Assembly: GCF_000283155.1 (NCBI RefSeq)
Contig: NW_004454207.1
Coordinates: 13,290,107-13,354,106, forward strand
Direction: 5' to 3'
Length of the DNA: 64,000 nt
Source: Ceratotherium simum simum
Lineage: Eukaryota > Chordata > Mammalia > Perissodactyla > Rhinocerotidae
The notes under the pieces were generated by a model. It had not been told where the DNA came from. It did not search any database and was given only the letters and a program-made list of their open reading frames with translations. A program made the translations under genes and the position numbers. Shown here one piece after another: positions 53,560 to 64,000 of this stretch; the stretch's first letter is position 1, and every line of letters starts with the position of its first letter.

Positions 53560-54230
53560 AGATAGAGTTAGGTGTTTGCTTTAGAAACAGGTGAGGTGAC
53601 AATTTAGCATCTCCCTGGTTGGCAGCTCACCTAGTGAGTCATGAAGTTGTAGTAAATTGATGGAATCAAGTTTCAAAAGCATCTCAAAAGAACTTCAGCT
53701 TTTTGAACATTATGTTCCGAAAATTAAAAAATAATTTTAACTCTCAGGTTGTTTTCTGGTACTTAGTAATTTGTTGTCTCAAAACGTAACAGTTGTTACC
53801 TGTCTGCTTGCTTTTTTTAAATTTTGTTTAGAATTGAATGAATTACAAGTATGGTTGGCAATGTTAACTGATGCATATTCCAAAGTGTGTAAAGCCTCAG
53901 ATAGCAAATGTAATATAATAAATCCAAATGAATGATAAAGGAGTGGTCCAGTCCTGCATTTTTCATACATGGTTTGCTTGAATTCTGTTTCCTTTATTAA
54001 TATGCCTAAATGGGTACTTCCAGAAGCAACTGGTCTCACCTTTAATGTTTATAGGCTACGTTTAAAATATAATACCTGTTGCTGCTGTCACCTCCAACTA
54101 ACCCGCTCTGTATTCCCCATGCCTAGAACACGCCAAACCAAAGTATCTTGTTTTTTTAATTCTGAGGGGCCATCAATTGTGAGCTGCACTCTTGACTTAA
54201 CAGCTTTTTTGAAGAAAGCATAAATTCATC
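53560..54230. promoter_or_regulatory. Candidate conserved non-coding element
   Basis: Repeat-free sequence including AACAGGTGAGGTGAC (E-box CAGGTG), GCAGCTCACC, AACGTAACAGTTGTTACCTG (an imperfect palindrome around CAGTTG) and TTGAATGAATTACAAG. A short frame at 53969-54223 has no family likeness. Confidence 0.33.
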
Positions 54231-54609
54231 ATTAAATGTACATGTCAATTATAAATGCATCTGAGTTTCAGAAATATTAAAATGTGAATAAAAATGTGTT
54301 CTCAAAATGTGGTAATAGGCCCTAGGAATTGGACCAAGCAGTTGCCTATGACTCAGAACCACTGATTCTTTATTCTAGTTCATGGTCTTTTGCTGTGGTA
54401 GTAGTTGTTTGTCTCAGGTAGGATCCACATGACTCCATCCCTTCTCTGTGTAGCAGTTATAGTTGGTACCATACAACTTGGTTCTTAAAGCCAAGCCATA
54501 CTGAATTGCTTTTAGTCTTTGTGTGTGTGTAGACCTTGCTTTCCTATTTAGATTATAATTTCCTGAAACTCTGTACCTGGGGACTCTTTGCCTATTCCCA
54601 ACAGTATTT

Positions 54610-54828
54610 GTATTTAAAAAAAAATTTTTATTTTATCTTTTTATGTTTTGGTGAGGAAGATTGGCCCTGAGCTAACATCTGGGCCCATCCTCTATTTTGT
54701 ATGTGGGTCGCTGCCACAGGCATGGCTTGATGAGTGGTGTAGGTCTGCACCTGGGATCTGAACCTGCGAACCCAGGCCGCCAAAGCGGAGTGTGCCAAAT
54801 TTAACCACTATGCCACTGGGCCGCCAGC
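54610..54828 (-). mobile_element. ERE SINE, reverse orientation (short tail)
   Basis: 'ggtgaggaagattggccctg', 'tgtgggtcgctgccacaggc' and the reversed head ACTGGGCCGCC. Target-site duplication ACAGTATTT is at 54601-54609 and 54829-54837. Confidence 0.92.
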
Positions 54829-55354
54829 ACAGTATTTCATATAATTCTGGCCTTAAAGGTTTCATAAGGACTCCTTGAGACCCTCTACCTAAAAAGTTCA
54901 AATTAAATATTAAAATAGTTTGGCCTATTGACAGAAGGTAGGAATGAAGCTTACTGTGAATGTATTGACTAGATGGATTTTATATTCTTTAAAGGTAGCA
55001 TATTTTTTTATAGTCAAAAAGTAATATAATATACTTTCTCTGGGTGTGAAGGCCATAAATGGAGCTGGAAGAACTAATTTTTGGTGCTTTCCCTTGAATT
55101 TGGTTGTTGATACTTCCAAGAAGAGCCTATTCTTAGGAATGTGGTCACTCAGCACAGCAATGAGTGGGGACATCTCGCAGCTTTGGATTAACGCCATGTG
55201 GCAATGTTAATAAGTGGCAGATGAATGTCCCTAATGTAATTAAGCAACATTTGCGTATATAGTGCTCTTATCTAAGGGGAAAAGACCAAAAGGTTGCTCA
55301 GTCTAGAAACAGGGACCTAGATTAAACATGTTGTTGATCCCTTTCTCAATCATA

Positions 55355-55505
55355 ACACACAGAGCTCTCTCTGGCCTTCATTCTTTTCCATATGTTGTTC
55401 TCTCTGCCTAAGTTGTCTTTTCTGCCTTCTCCACCTACCAAACTTCTATTTACTCTTCAAGACCAGTTCAGAAGTTACACTTCTCCAAACATTCTGAGAC
55501 CCAAA
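55355..55505 (+). repeat. L2 LINE fragment
   Basis: 'gttgttctctctgcctaagt', 'ctatttactcttcaagacca' and 'gttacacttctccaaacatt' follow L2 3' order. Confidence 0.6.
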
Positions 55506-55989
55506 GATAGCAGGTCCCTACTTGCGGCTTCCCGGGTGGAAATGCCATGCAACAAGGGAACATGCCTTGTTCAGCTTTATACTCCAGTGGGTCACCCTAG
55601 TTTGCCTTAGGCTTATTATGCCTAATACATGTAGCACTAAAGCCCACAGACCCTGGTGCCTTCAGATGAACGCCTGAACTTTACTCAACCCCTTTTTGTG
55701 AAGTCTTGTCTTCCTTGTTTAACAGATATGTTTTATAGCAAACATAATGCTGATTTAAGATATTAGGCATATTGTTATCACATCTCTATGAGAAAATTCA
55801 AACGAGCAGCAAGGGAGAAGGAAAGTGAGAAGAGAGTTCTAAAGGCCAGAGAAGTAGGCAATGACTGTTTGAAACCACTGGAAAGAATGGTCAGTTGAAG
55901 TTGTCCTTGAAAACATTGCAGGCAGTTTTATGCCTCCAGAGAACATGTGTAAAAGAATCTTTTAATTTTAAATGAAATAATTGCTTACA
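55506..55989. other. Intronic sequence, nothing recognised
   Basis: No exon or familiar element. Confidence 0.3.
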
Positions 55990-56155
55990 TTTAGTAAGTG
56001 TTTCTTTTATGCCAAGTATAGTTCTAAGCACGCTAAATGTATTACATCATTACAAGATCCCTGTAAAGTAAGTACTCTTGTTGTGGCCATTTTACAGAGA
56101 AGGAAACTGATCACAGCAATTAAGTAACTAGCCAGTAATCACTCAGCTACTGGAA
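55990..56155 (-). repeat. MIR SINE, reverse orientation
   Basis: 'gtaagtgtttcttttatgcc', 'agttctaagcacgctaaatg' and 'ccattttacagagaaggaaa' are reversed MIR. It ends about 350 bp upstream of the CysB exon acceptor. Confidence 0.82.
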
Positions 56156-56507
56156 AAGTCATTCATTTCTGTGTGGTATATTTTTTACTTTGGTAATGGT
56201 CTTTGCTAATGAAATAAAACCCATTGGTTTACATTTTGCATGTAACCGTATAAGTTTCTATTGGGAAGTTTTGATGTATATGGGGTGGGATATTTCTTTT
56301 AAGAAAAGGCAATAACATCTCATGTGATCTCATATATAAGTTTGGGGCATAAATCCAATTAACTGTCAGGAAAGAAAGGTAAGGAGCTATTCAGAATCTC
56401 TAAGGAAGGTTTGAATGAAATCAGTCTATCTTGATAACGAAAGGTGTTTATATTTGTATTTGTTGATGGTGGTGATAAGACCAAAGTGTTCTCTTTTTTT
56501 TCTCCAG

Positions 56508-56624
56508 GGCTGGTTGATTTGCGAGGAGCCAACATGTCGAAATCGAACTCGGCACCTTCCCCTTCAGTTCTCCCGAAATGGACCTCTTTGCCAAGTCTGC
56601 ATGAAAGCTACACTTCGACCAGAG
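56508..56624 (+). CDS. POLA1: POLA1 internal coding exon: CysB zinc site (POLA2-binding module)
   Basis: A strong polypyrimidine tract (ctctttttttttctccag) precedes the exon, with AG at 56506-56507. The exon is phase 0, has 39 codons, and ends CGA CCA GAG before donor gtaatg. It encodes [10 protein letters not shown] at the start and [15 protein letters not shown] at the end. The four cysteines (C-x4-C and C-x2-C, human Cys1348, 1353, 1371 and 1374) form the CysB zinc site. Known: CysB is the main contact with POLA2, the B subunit of the polymerase alpha complex. The exon ends at about residue 1382, so about 80 residues of the C terminus must lie on exons beyond this window. It is separated from the previous exon by a 42 kb intron. 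Differences from human as recalled (Asn for Thr before GPLC, Gln-Val for Pro-Ala between the last two cysteines) do not touch the ligands. Confidence 0.97.
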
Positions 56625-57039
56625 GTAATGGTCACGTAATACTAAAGGACCCATGTAGAAGTGGGTAGGGAGCTGTGTTTGCCCGTCCCTTAGATCTGGG
56701 AAGTAAATATTTGGTGTTTGCCCTCTGGAGACACTCTACTACCACACGCATATATTTAAAAAAAATATCCAGACTTCAAAAAGATACATGCTTTATTTTT
56801 TCATGTCATGAACAATATTGTATTTATATCTAAAAGAGAAACTGACTAGTTCTCCTATGGGTTACTCAGATTTCTTTGGTTGCCACTTCATAATTAGAGA
56901 GAAGAGATACCATTCCTTGGTAGAAACTGCTGTTACCTTCAGACTAGATCAGAACCCTTTTTGTAAGGACTAGAAATCCTCCCAAACCCCGAAAGGGTTT
57001 ATTTTATTTGCATGGGATTTGTTGCTAAGTAGTGGCCAT

Positions 57040-57270
57040 AGATCAGTAGTTCTCAAGCTTTGTCTCTACTTTAGTACATACACCTGAGGGATAAGGCAGA
57101 CTATCATTAGTGACTCCCAGCTGGGGAGCACATAGCCTGGAAACACTTTCCTGGTAATTAAGATGCCTTCCCTCTGTCGACCCAAGCAGCGTTTCCCAAA
57201 CTGTGGGGAGAGGAATGTTTGAAGGTCTTCCGTGCAGAGGGGGTTTTGTGATCAAGTACACCTAGGAAAC
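57040..57270. repeat. Possible hAT-type MITE(s), diverged
   Basis: 'agtagttctcaagctttgtc' at the left and 'agcgtttcccaaactgtggg' in the middle resemble ends of MER5/MER-type hAT elements. The family cannot be named. Confidence 0.4.
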
Positions 57271-57559
57271 TCTGGGCTAGCCAAAGTTAAACATGCTTAT
57301 TGCAGATTGTCTCAGAACTTGTAAAATGATAATGTGCAGCCTGCCTCACCAATACAGGACTGTAACATACCTCACTTTCCAAATTTATCTGGCCTGAGGA
57401 TTTGTAAGGATTTTGGTGAGAAGAGAGTGAGAATAGGAACCTGTTATTTATTTGCTTATTTTTTAACACAGAGGCAGGGTTCTGTAACCAAGTTTTGACT
57501 TCAAATCTTTTCACTGAAAAGGGTTGATACACAGGCTAGTTTTAGGAAAGTATTTTATT

Positions 57560-58170
57560 TTAAAGTTCTAATGGCTTTTTATTTTAATTTTAAAATAATG
57601 TATCATTTCGCAAAATTTAGCAAGAAGTCAGGAACTATAAATGGCTATCACCATTGTTGTGCATTTCCTTGTTCTTTTGCATATCCATATGTATTTTTTA
57701 CATGGTTTCAGTCATAATGAAAATATGCTTTTGTATCATGTTTATCTTTTGTCAAGCATCTGTGTTGCTACTTAATTTTTGGTACCAAAACTTTTAAACA
57801 CAAATTTAACCATTCCTCTTGTTGGGCATTTTAAGCTACTTTCACTATCTCTTCACTAGAAAATTATGATGAATATTTTCCTGATTAAATTATTCTTTAG
57901 TTATTTGAAATATTTCTTTAGGATAAATTCTTATCAATGATACATATTAAAGTGCATAAATACAATATGGTCATGATTCATATTGCCACATTGCTTTCTT
58001 AATGGGTTATCCCAACTTAAAAACTGTAACCAATACTTGATGAATGTACCAGTTTTACCACCACCTTTGCAGCACTTGGGCATTATTATTTTTAACTAAT
58101 TTGATAAGTATAAAATGTTCCTTGCCTTATTTGGTATATCTTTGATAATTAGCAAAGTAGAATGTAGAAT
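57560..58170 (-). repeat. Old L1/HAL1 LINE 3' fragment, reverse orientation
   Basis: 'aaaattatgatgaatatttt', 'ttctttaggataaattctta', 'attgccacattgctttctta' and 'cttatttggtatatctttga' follow the reversed L1M/HAL1 order. Confidence 0.65.
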
Positions 58171-59087
58171 TTTTTAAAAATACGGAACACATAGTGAGAA
58201 TTAGGTGTCATAGTAAATTCTTTTTACGTCAGTCTTACCCCAAGACTTGCATCAGCAGGTGCAGAAAAAGAACAGAAGTATATATATTTAGTGTGACTCA
58301 TCAATCCAGTTGTAGACTCCAGGGGAATCAGCTTACTTCATGAACTAATGCTGCCTTCAAGACTTTTTAAACATCTAGCTCATCAAGTCAAGTTCAATGA
58401 AAATTGAATTATTTTGTAGAAAGTCAGCCAGTTAATCCCATTCTTGGTGAGAGAAAGTAAAAGGAAAGTGTATAGCTAGTAGATGGGTAACCTTCCAATA
58501 AACGTTGATGATGTTACTGGTAGTGGTTTAATACATCAGGTTATCTTTTATCATCTGTTAGCCTTTTTTAAATTAATGAACCAATACAGGCATTTTGAAG
58601 TGCGTTTTTTTCCTTCATATCCTTGTCCTCAAAACGGTGGCATTTTAGGCAGGCATTTACCAAGATTGTCAGCTACTCTTCCCAGGGAGAAGCTTTCATA
58701 GCTTAGCTCCTTGGGTCATATTGCTACTCAGAACATGACCTTCTGGAGGTTCAGAGCATCCTGGTTGGTGATACTGCCCTTGGTGAGCTGTTCCTCACAG
58801 GGACTTGACAATGGCACTGAGCCCATTCTTCTGTAGTCCATTTTGAGTTGCTAGTGATGAGTGAAGAATTTTGAAATTCTATTTATGAGGTTCCTGGGCT
58901 TTCCTAGTAGGAGGAAAAAGCTGCATCTTTCCAGAGATAGTTCCAAAGAAGCTCCAAAATCAGTTGTGCAATGGACAGGATCATTGTAATTACCATAGGG
59001 TTTTCCAAAGTGTCTATTTTGCAGGATTATGCTTATCTGGTTCTTAAATTCTGAGTTGCTGTGTCTCAATCATGCATGACTTTCATT
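58171..59087. other. Intronic sequence, nothing recognised
   Basis: No exon or familiar element could be supported here. Confidence 0.3.
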
Positions 59088-59162
59088 TAATAATTATTTA
59101 TTGAACACCTGCTATATCCTAGGCACTGTGCTAGGGCCTAGGAACATATCAATGAACAGGAC
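59088..59162 (+). repeat. L2 3'-type fragment
   Basis: 'tttattgaacacctgctata' then 'tcctaggcactgtgctaggg' and 'caatgaacaggac' is the familiar old LINE/SINE-derived motif string. Confidence 0.6.
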
Positions 59163-60093
59163 ATTTCCTTATTTATAAAGCTAACATTTAGTTTAACATT
59201 ACTTAGACTACATAAAATTGTTACCTGTGGGCAAAAATGGGCATTTGTAGATGTCTCTTTGGATGGAAACACCAGACTTTCCTAATGCTTGACTAGTAGG
59301 GACTTTTAACTATGTTGTTCAAGTTTGATAGTAAAGCACTTGCCTCTTACTGTGCCAGTCTCATCCGCACATAAAAATCTACCCTCATTCAGTCATGGGT
59401 TGCAGTTGGCTTGAGTACTTTACAGAATTGACTTGGGATATGAAAGCTGGCTCTTCTTCTGGCTCATGTTGCCAGAGTTATGAGAAAGAAAGCTGGGACA
59501 GTTTTGTTCCCAGGGTTTTAGATGTGTCTCTCTTCTCAGATACCTTTTTAAAAAAAAGTTTATCAGTAAAGTTTTTTTAGGTTCATGGGAATTTAACACT
59601 ATACAAATTGCTAATTATTAAAAATATATTCTCTGGGTATTCTATGCTACAGAGGAAGTATAAATAAATACAGGATTGAAAACGTTGATGTATACATAAG
59701 TTCCTAAGTAAATAGAACCCTTTTTCATACTGGTGATAGAGACAGGACTTATCCAAGTTAGAGAATAAATGTTTTAATATCTCTTTATTTTAAGGACATG
59801 GGTTTGACTTCTTAAGGTGGCCAAATCTGTATGGCTGTGAGCTGAACCCACAGGGGATTGTGTATAATGTAATTCCCTAAAAGTAAAGCGTTAGATTGTT
59901 TTGTTTTATTTGCATTATAGAACTAAGATTTTAAACTAAGTTAAACTTTTTCTCACTAACATTTCCATTCTTGATGCAGAGATGAGAGAACATCGACATG
60001 TGACTCCTTGGCCTGTGGTAGAAATAATTTGTGAAATTGTACAGTCCCTGGGGCAGGAGCACTGTGGTAGAGTCCTTCATTCAATAGTTTATT

Positions 60094-60314
60094 TTTTTAT
60101 TTTTTTATTTTTTATAATTTTATTTATTTATTTTTTCCCCCAAAGCCCCAGTAGATAGTTGTATGTCATAGTTGCACTTCCTTCTAGTTGCTGTGTGTGG
60201 GACGCGGCCTCAGCATGGCCGGAGAAGCGGTACATCGGTGCGCGCCCGGGATCCGAACCCGGGCCGCCAGCAGCGGAGCGCGCGCACTTAACCGCTAAGC
60301 CACGGGGCCGGCCC
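60094..60314 (-). mobile_element. Young ERE1 SINE, reverse orientation
   Basis: Body 'ccccagtagatagttgtatg', 'ggatccgaacccgggccgcc' (intact B-box region) and reversed head CCACGGGGCCGGCCC. The A-tail side reads TTTATTTATTTTTTCCCCC. Perfect 13-bp target-site duplications TCAATAGTTTATT are at 60081-60093 and 60315-60327. By eye it is about 95% identical to the next copy. Confidence 0.96.
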
Positions 60315-60341
60315 TCAATAGTTTATTCCACTAAATTTCTT

Positions 60342-60556
60342 TTTTTTTTTCCTCATAATTTTATTTATTTATTTTTTCCCCCAAAGCCCCAGTAGATAGT
60401 TGTATGTCATAGTTGCACTTCCTTCTAGTTGCTGTGTGTGGGACGCGGCCTCAGCATGGCCAGAGAAGCGGTGCGTTGGTGCGCGCCCAGGATCCGAACC
60501 CGAGCCGCCAGTAGCAGAGCACGCGCACTTAACCACTAAGCCACGGGGCCGGCCCA
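60342..60556 (-). mobile_element. Young ERE1 SINE, reverse orientation, adjacent copy
   Basis: Same orientation and subfamily as the preceding SINE. Perfect 15-bp target-site duplications TCCACTAAATTTCTT are at 60327-60341 and 60557-60571. Its left duplication shares base 60327 with the first copy's right duplication, so the two insertion sites are a few bases apart. Confidence 0.96.
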
Positions 60557-61139
60557 TCCACTAAATTTCTTGAAGGGCACTTATAAGGAAAGCAGTACAA
60601 TGACTTCTGGTCCTACTTTGAGATACCCCTCGTGTTTCTCACATTATCCTCAGTTGTAAAACTGTTAAAATTTTTTTATAATGGAATGTGTGTACCATAC
60701 AGGACTCTGGCCTTCAAAGGAGAGGAAAAATACTGAATTTATGATCATGTGTGTTACAATTTCAGAATGGCTGTGGCTGAACGAATTGTTGAGTTGATAA
60801 GTACGTTAGGGACAATGAGAATATTGCCAAGCTACCTGGGATGGTGTCTTGTTTCTGCATGAGATGAAAACATGAAAATAATTGTTGTCTCTTAAGGCGA
60901 TAATCATGAGTTGTGCAGGAAGAGAACCTTAGAACTATGATGGAAACTCTTAAACACCTGTTCCTAGTCAATGCTTACCCTCCAGTAGACAATGGGTTTT
61001 TTACCATGAGGAGTCTTTTGGAGTTCTCCACTGTGATTTTGATGTGCTTGTTTTTTAATGGAGAGTTTGCTCCATTCTACCTACAGCTTCTCTTACCACG
61101 AAGCAGATGCTAGCCTTCCTTTTCAATATACTATTTTTC

Positions 61140-61600
61140 ATTCTTTTTTTAATTGAGGTGAAGTTCATACAACAAAAGATTAACAGAAGATTTTAAAGTG
61201 AATAATGTAATGGCATTTAGTACATTACAATGTTCTACTACCACCAACCACCTCAATCTAGTTTTAAAACATTTTCATCACCCCAAAAGAAAACCCTGTA
61301 CCCATTAATCAGTCACTCCACGTTACTCCTCTTCTTCCAGCCCTGGAAACCACTAATCTGCATTCTGTCTCTATGGATTTACCTATTCTGGATATTTCAT
61401 ATAAATGGAATCCAACAATATGTGACCTTTTGTGTCTGGCTTCATTCACCTCGTATAATGAGGTTGATCCATGTGGTAGCATGTGTCAGTAGTTCATTCC
61501 TTTTTATGGCCAAGTGATAGGCCATTGAACAGATATACCACCATGTGTTTATCTATTCATCCATGGATGGATATTTGGGTTGCTTCTTTCAATAGACTTT
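61140..61600 (-). repeat. L1M LINE 3' fragment, reverse orientation
   Basis: 'ttttaattgaggtgaagttc', 'cattttcatcaccccaaaag', 'ctggaaaccactaatctgca', 'ttttgtgtctggcttcattc' and 'ggatggatatttgggttgct' follow reversed L1 3' UTR/ORF2 order. Confidence 0.88.
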
Positions 61601-61769
61601 TAAAATTTATTTTTCATTAGCTAAGTAGGTCTTACATTTGGCCTAAATTTATGTCCTTTGGCTTACTCATTGTTCCTAGTTCAGCTGAATGAACTAATCC
61701 CTTCCTCTTTTCCTGCCTTCAGTAAGCATTTATTCAGCACCTCCTCTCGGCCTGTTTTATGAGAGTCTT

Positions 61770-62170
61770 TTAGATATTTGAAGATAGCTATCTTCCTGAG
61801 CCTTCCCTTGCAAGGCCCAATATTCCTAGGTCTTTAACCATTTTTCTAGTGTTCTGCTTTCAGAATAATGACACTAGTCCAGAGTTTGTGTCCCGATAAA
61901 GTAGGAAGCCAAAAACTGCATGTAGCACTTCAAGTGCCACGGAGCAGAATAAACCTGCCGCTGCCAACTTTTCTAGGTTATAGTAAATTTCTGTGAAGTC
62001 TATTTCAGGTTTTGTTAACTTTCTTGGCATCTGTATTCACAGTGTTGATTCATTTTGAGCATTCCGTATGCTAAAACACATAGTTTTTTTGCACATGCAA
62101 CTGCTAAGCCATACCTTATCAGATTCTCTGAGACCTAAGTGGTTTATTTAGACCTAAGTATAAGACTTCA
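61770..62170. repeat. Ancient CR1/L3-like LINE remnant
   Basis: 'tttgaagatagctatcttcc', 'tgagccttcccttgcaaggc', 'gtgttgattcattttgagca' and 'tgcacatgcaactgctaagcc' recall the CR1/L3 series shared by mammals and birds. Diverged. Confidence 0.6.
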
Positions 62171-62177
62171 TTAGTAG

Positions 62178-62625
62178 TGTATTAGTTTCCTAGAGCTGCT
62201 GTAACAAAGTACCACAAACTGGGTAGCTTAAAACAACAGAAATTTATTGTTTCACTGTTCTGGAAGCTAGTTAGAAGTTTGAAATCCAAGCGTCAGCAGG
62301 GCATTCTCACTCTGAAATCTGTAGGGGAGAATCATTCCTTGCCTCTTCTAGATTCTGGTAATCCTTGGCGTTCCTTGGCCTATAGATGCATCACTGCAGC
62401 TCTTGTTTCCGTAGTCACATGGCCTTCTCCCAGTGTCTCTGTCTCTTTTCTTCTTCTTCTAAGGACACCAGTCATATTGGATTAGGGCCCACCCTAATCC
62501 AGCAGGACATCACCTTAACTTCATTTTCTCTGCCAAGACCCCATTTTCAAATAAGGCCACGTTCACAGGTACTGGGGGTTAGGACTTCAATATATCTTTT
62601 TAGGGACACAATTCAACCCATAGCA
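62178..62625 (-). mobile_element. Solo LTR of MLT1/MST type (ERVL-MaLR), reverse orientation
   Basis: On the plus strand it starts TGTATTAGTTTCCTAGAGCT and has 'gctgtaacaaagtaccacaa', 'attagggcccaccctaatcc' and 'cacaattcaacccatagca' at the end. In sense (minus strand) it starts TGCTATGGGTTGAATTGTGT and ends TAATACA, as MaLR LTRs do. Length is about 450 bp. No internal retroviral sequence is attached on either side, so it is a solo LTR. Confidence 0.9.
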
Positions 62626-64000
62626 GATAGGAATTATGCTGAGCTGAGGGAAATGGAAACCAAAAGTAACAATGGCTTAAACAGAGTAGACATTTAATTC
62701 ACTAACTAGGAAACATTAATTTTTTATCATGTGCCAGAAATCTAGGTGTGGGCTGACCAGGATTGCTATAGTGGCTCCACAGTGTCATCAGGTGCATAGG
62801 CTCCTCTTGCCCTTCTCGGTCATTAGCAGTCCCTGGCTTCCACCCTCAAGGTCACAGCATGGGCTAAGGTGGCTACACATGCCCCTTCAAGCTGTCACAG
62901 ACAAGACAGAGAAAAAGGCTGAAGGGTCAAAAGGATGCACCTCCCAGATGAGTCAGTTCTTTGAGCAGCCTTCCCAGAAGTCCCACCTAACACTTCTGCT
63001 TACATTTCATGGGCCAGAAATTAGTCACATGGAGATAATAGCGTATTTTGTTACTAAAGAGAAAGAGTAGACTGGGTATTGGGGGCCAACCAGCACTCTC
63101 TGGGACAGACCTTCCAGTGAACCCTGTGAAATCTCCCCTTGCTGTGCTCGGCCCATCACTGTCCCATTGTGGATATTTTGGATCCTGATTCTGTTGTGCA
63201 CCCACCCTCTTGGCTTCTACAAATCTGATGCTGTGATTAGCCTTCCCTCTTTTATCTTCTCCAAAATATTAATTAAAATGTTGAAATGCGTTTGTGCACA
63301 TACCAGTGGATAGATGCCTTCTTTGAGGTGGACACTGCTCCATTTTAATTAGCACACTTTGTGTAGGATTGTTCTACCAATTGCTAATTATTTTTGCTTC
63401 CAGCTTATCATTCTCCACAAGGGGTTTCTCCCAAGGGGAAAACCACAATGTTACTGATCAGACACTGATAGTCTTATGGTTTTATAACTATCTTGGCCCC
63501 TGGAATGAGAAATCTTGGGATCTATCTCCTTCGACAATCTGGTATTTTTAAGTGGCATATTTAAGAACGTGCTTGCTTTTACTCATTCTACCCCGAAGCC
63601 AGTTGCTTAAGGAGAGGAGTCATAAAATTTTTTAAAATGTGGTTTTGGTAACTGGCCAGGAGAGAGTGTGTTAGACTCCATGTAATGACCCAGGCCAGAG
63701 TCTTTATTAAGTGTGGGAGTGATAAGACAGGGCCATAGTAGTAAATCATGGAATGTGATACGAATTGCTGACAAATATTAACTAATTAGAACTACAAAAA
63801 TAATTATTAAACCATGGACCTAAAAGAAACAAGAGGTGACCTAATATTGAAAATTATGCCCAGAGTTTCTAATCAGCCATGGTAGAAAAACGGAAAATCA
63901 CAAAGAAACCAGAAGACACAGACCCTGCCTTTCATAGGCCTCTATTCTACTGGAGAAGGTAAGGAAATACCAACTCCTCACACTCCAGTGACTGAAGGGA
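62626..64000. other. Intronic sequence to the window end
   Basis: No exon or confident transposon is recognised. The short open frames at 62729-63070 and 62987-63205 have no family likeness and no splice context that I can defend. Confidence 0.35.

Larger units (their letters stand above)
52130..54600. other. Second repeat-poor block; candidate regulatory territory
   Basis: About 2.5 kb lacking any recognised transposon except an L2-like end near 52235-52285. It is a continuation of the 45-51 kb block beyond the MIR and the L2-like repeat. No coding exon. Confidence 0.5.
56625..64000 (+). other. POLA1: POLA1 intron (5' part) downstream of the CysB exon
   Basis: The intron begins at donor gtaatg (56625) and runs out of the window. 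The next coding segment should begin with Tyr-Ser-Asp-Lys or similar, and I did not find it before 64000. The interval holds L1 and HAL1-like fragments, two adjacent young ERE SINEs, a CR1/L3-like remnant and a solo LTR. Confidence 0.85.

Noticed and set aside
62178..62625. Complete provirus
   Set aside because: Only one LTR is present, with no gag, pol or env sequence next to it; solo LTR.
56625..64000. Expected last POLA1 exons (final ~80 residues)
   Set aside because: No frame starting Tyr-Ser-Asp-Lys or containing the C-terminal helices was seen; probably beyond the window.

Overview
This is mammalian nuclear DNA with intron-dominated, AT-rich sequence and dense fossil transposons. Eleven copies of the tRNA-derived SINE family ERE (equine repetitive element) point to a perissodactyl. 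The horse lineage is most likely, but a rhinoceros or tapir cannot be excluded. At least two copies (60094-60314 and 60342-60556) look young, with intact target-site duplications.

The only protein gene I can support is POLA1, the catalytic subunit of DNA polymerase alpha-primase, on the + strand. POLA1 is X-linked in mammals. Three consecutive coding exons are present: 12518-12696, 14397-14528 and 56508-56624. They encode about residues 1240-1382 of the roughly 1462-residue protein, which is the C-terminal double zinc module (CysA and CysB). Their splice phases join cleanly and all eight zinc-ligand cysteines are present. The exon before 12518 and the exon or exons for the last ~80 residues lie outside the window. 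The whole window is therefore inside POLA1.

Layout: 1-12517 is upstream intron with MIR SINEs, a stack of reverse-oriented L1 3' fragments (4868-8462) and two EREs. 12697-14396 is a short, repeat-free intron. 14529-56507 is a 42 kb intron. Its first half carries EREs, an hAT-Charlie transposon with a transposase remnant, and a minus-strand L1 interrupted by an ERE. Its second half carries a 5'-inverted L1, MER5A elements, a plus-strand L1, and then an unusually repeat-poor block from about 45.1 to 54.6 kb. 56625-64000 is downstream intron with two adjacent young EREs, L1 and CR1/L3-like LINE remnants and a solo MLT1/MST-type LTR.

The most interesting material is probably not a protein gene. 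The 3' introns of POLA1 in mammals are known to hold several of the longest ultraconserved non-coding elements, which act as brain enhancers of the neighbouring homeobox gene ARX. The repeat-poor block, with homeodomain-type TAATTA motifs, a perfect RFX X-box beside octamer-like motifs, and a perfect AT-rich inverted repeat at 32942-32960, fits that kind of regulatory landscape. I cannot measure conservation here, so individual elements are candidates only. A separate unexplained signal is an 86-bp direct repeat (19783-19868 and 20363-20448, about 90% identical) that matches no repeat family I recognise.
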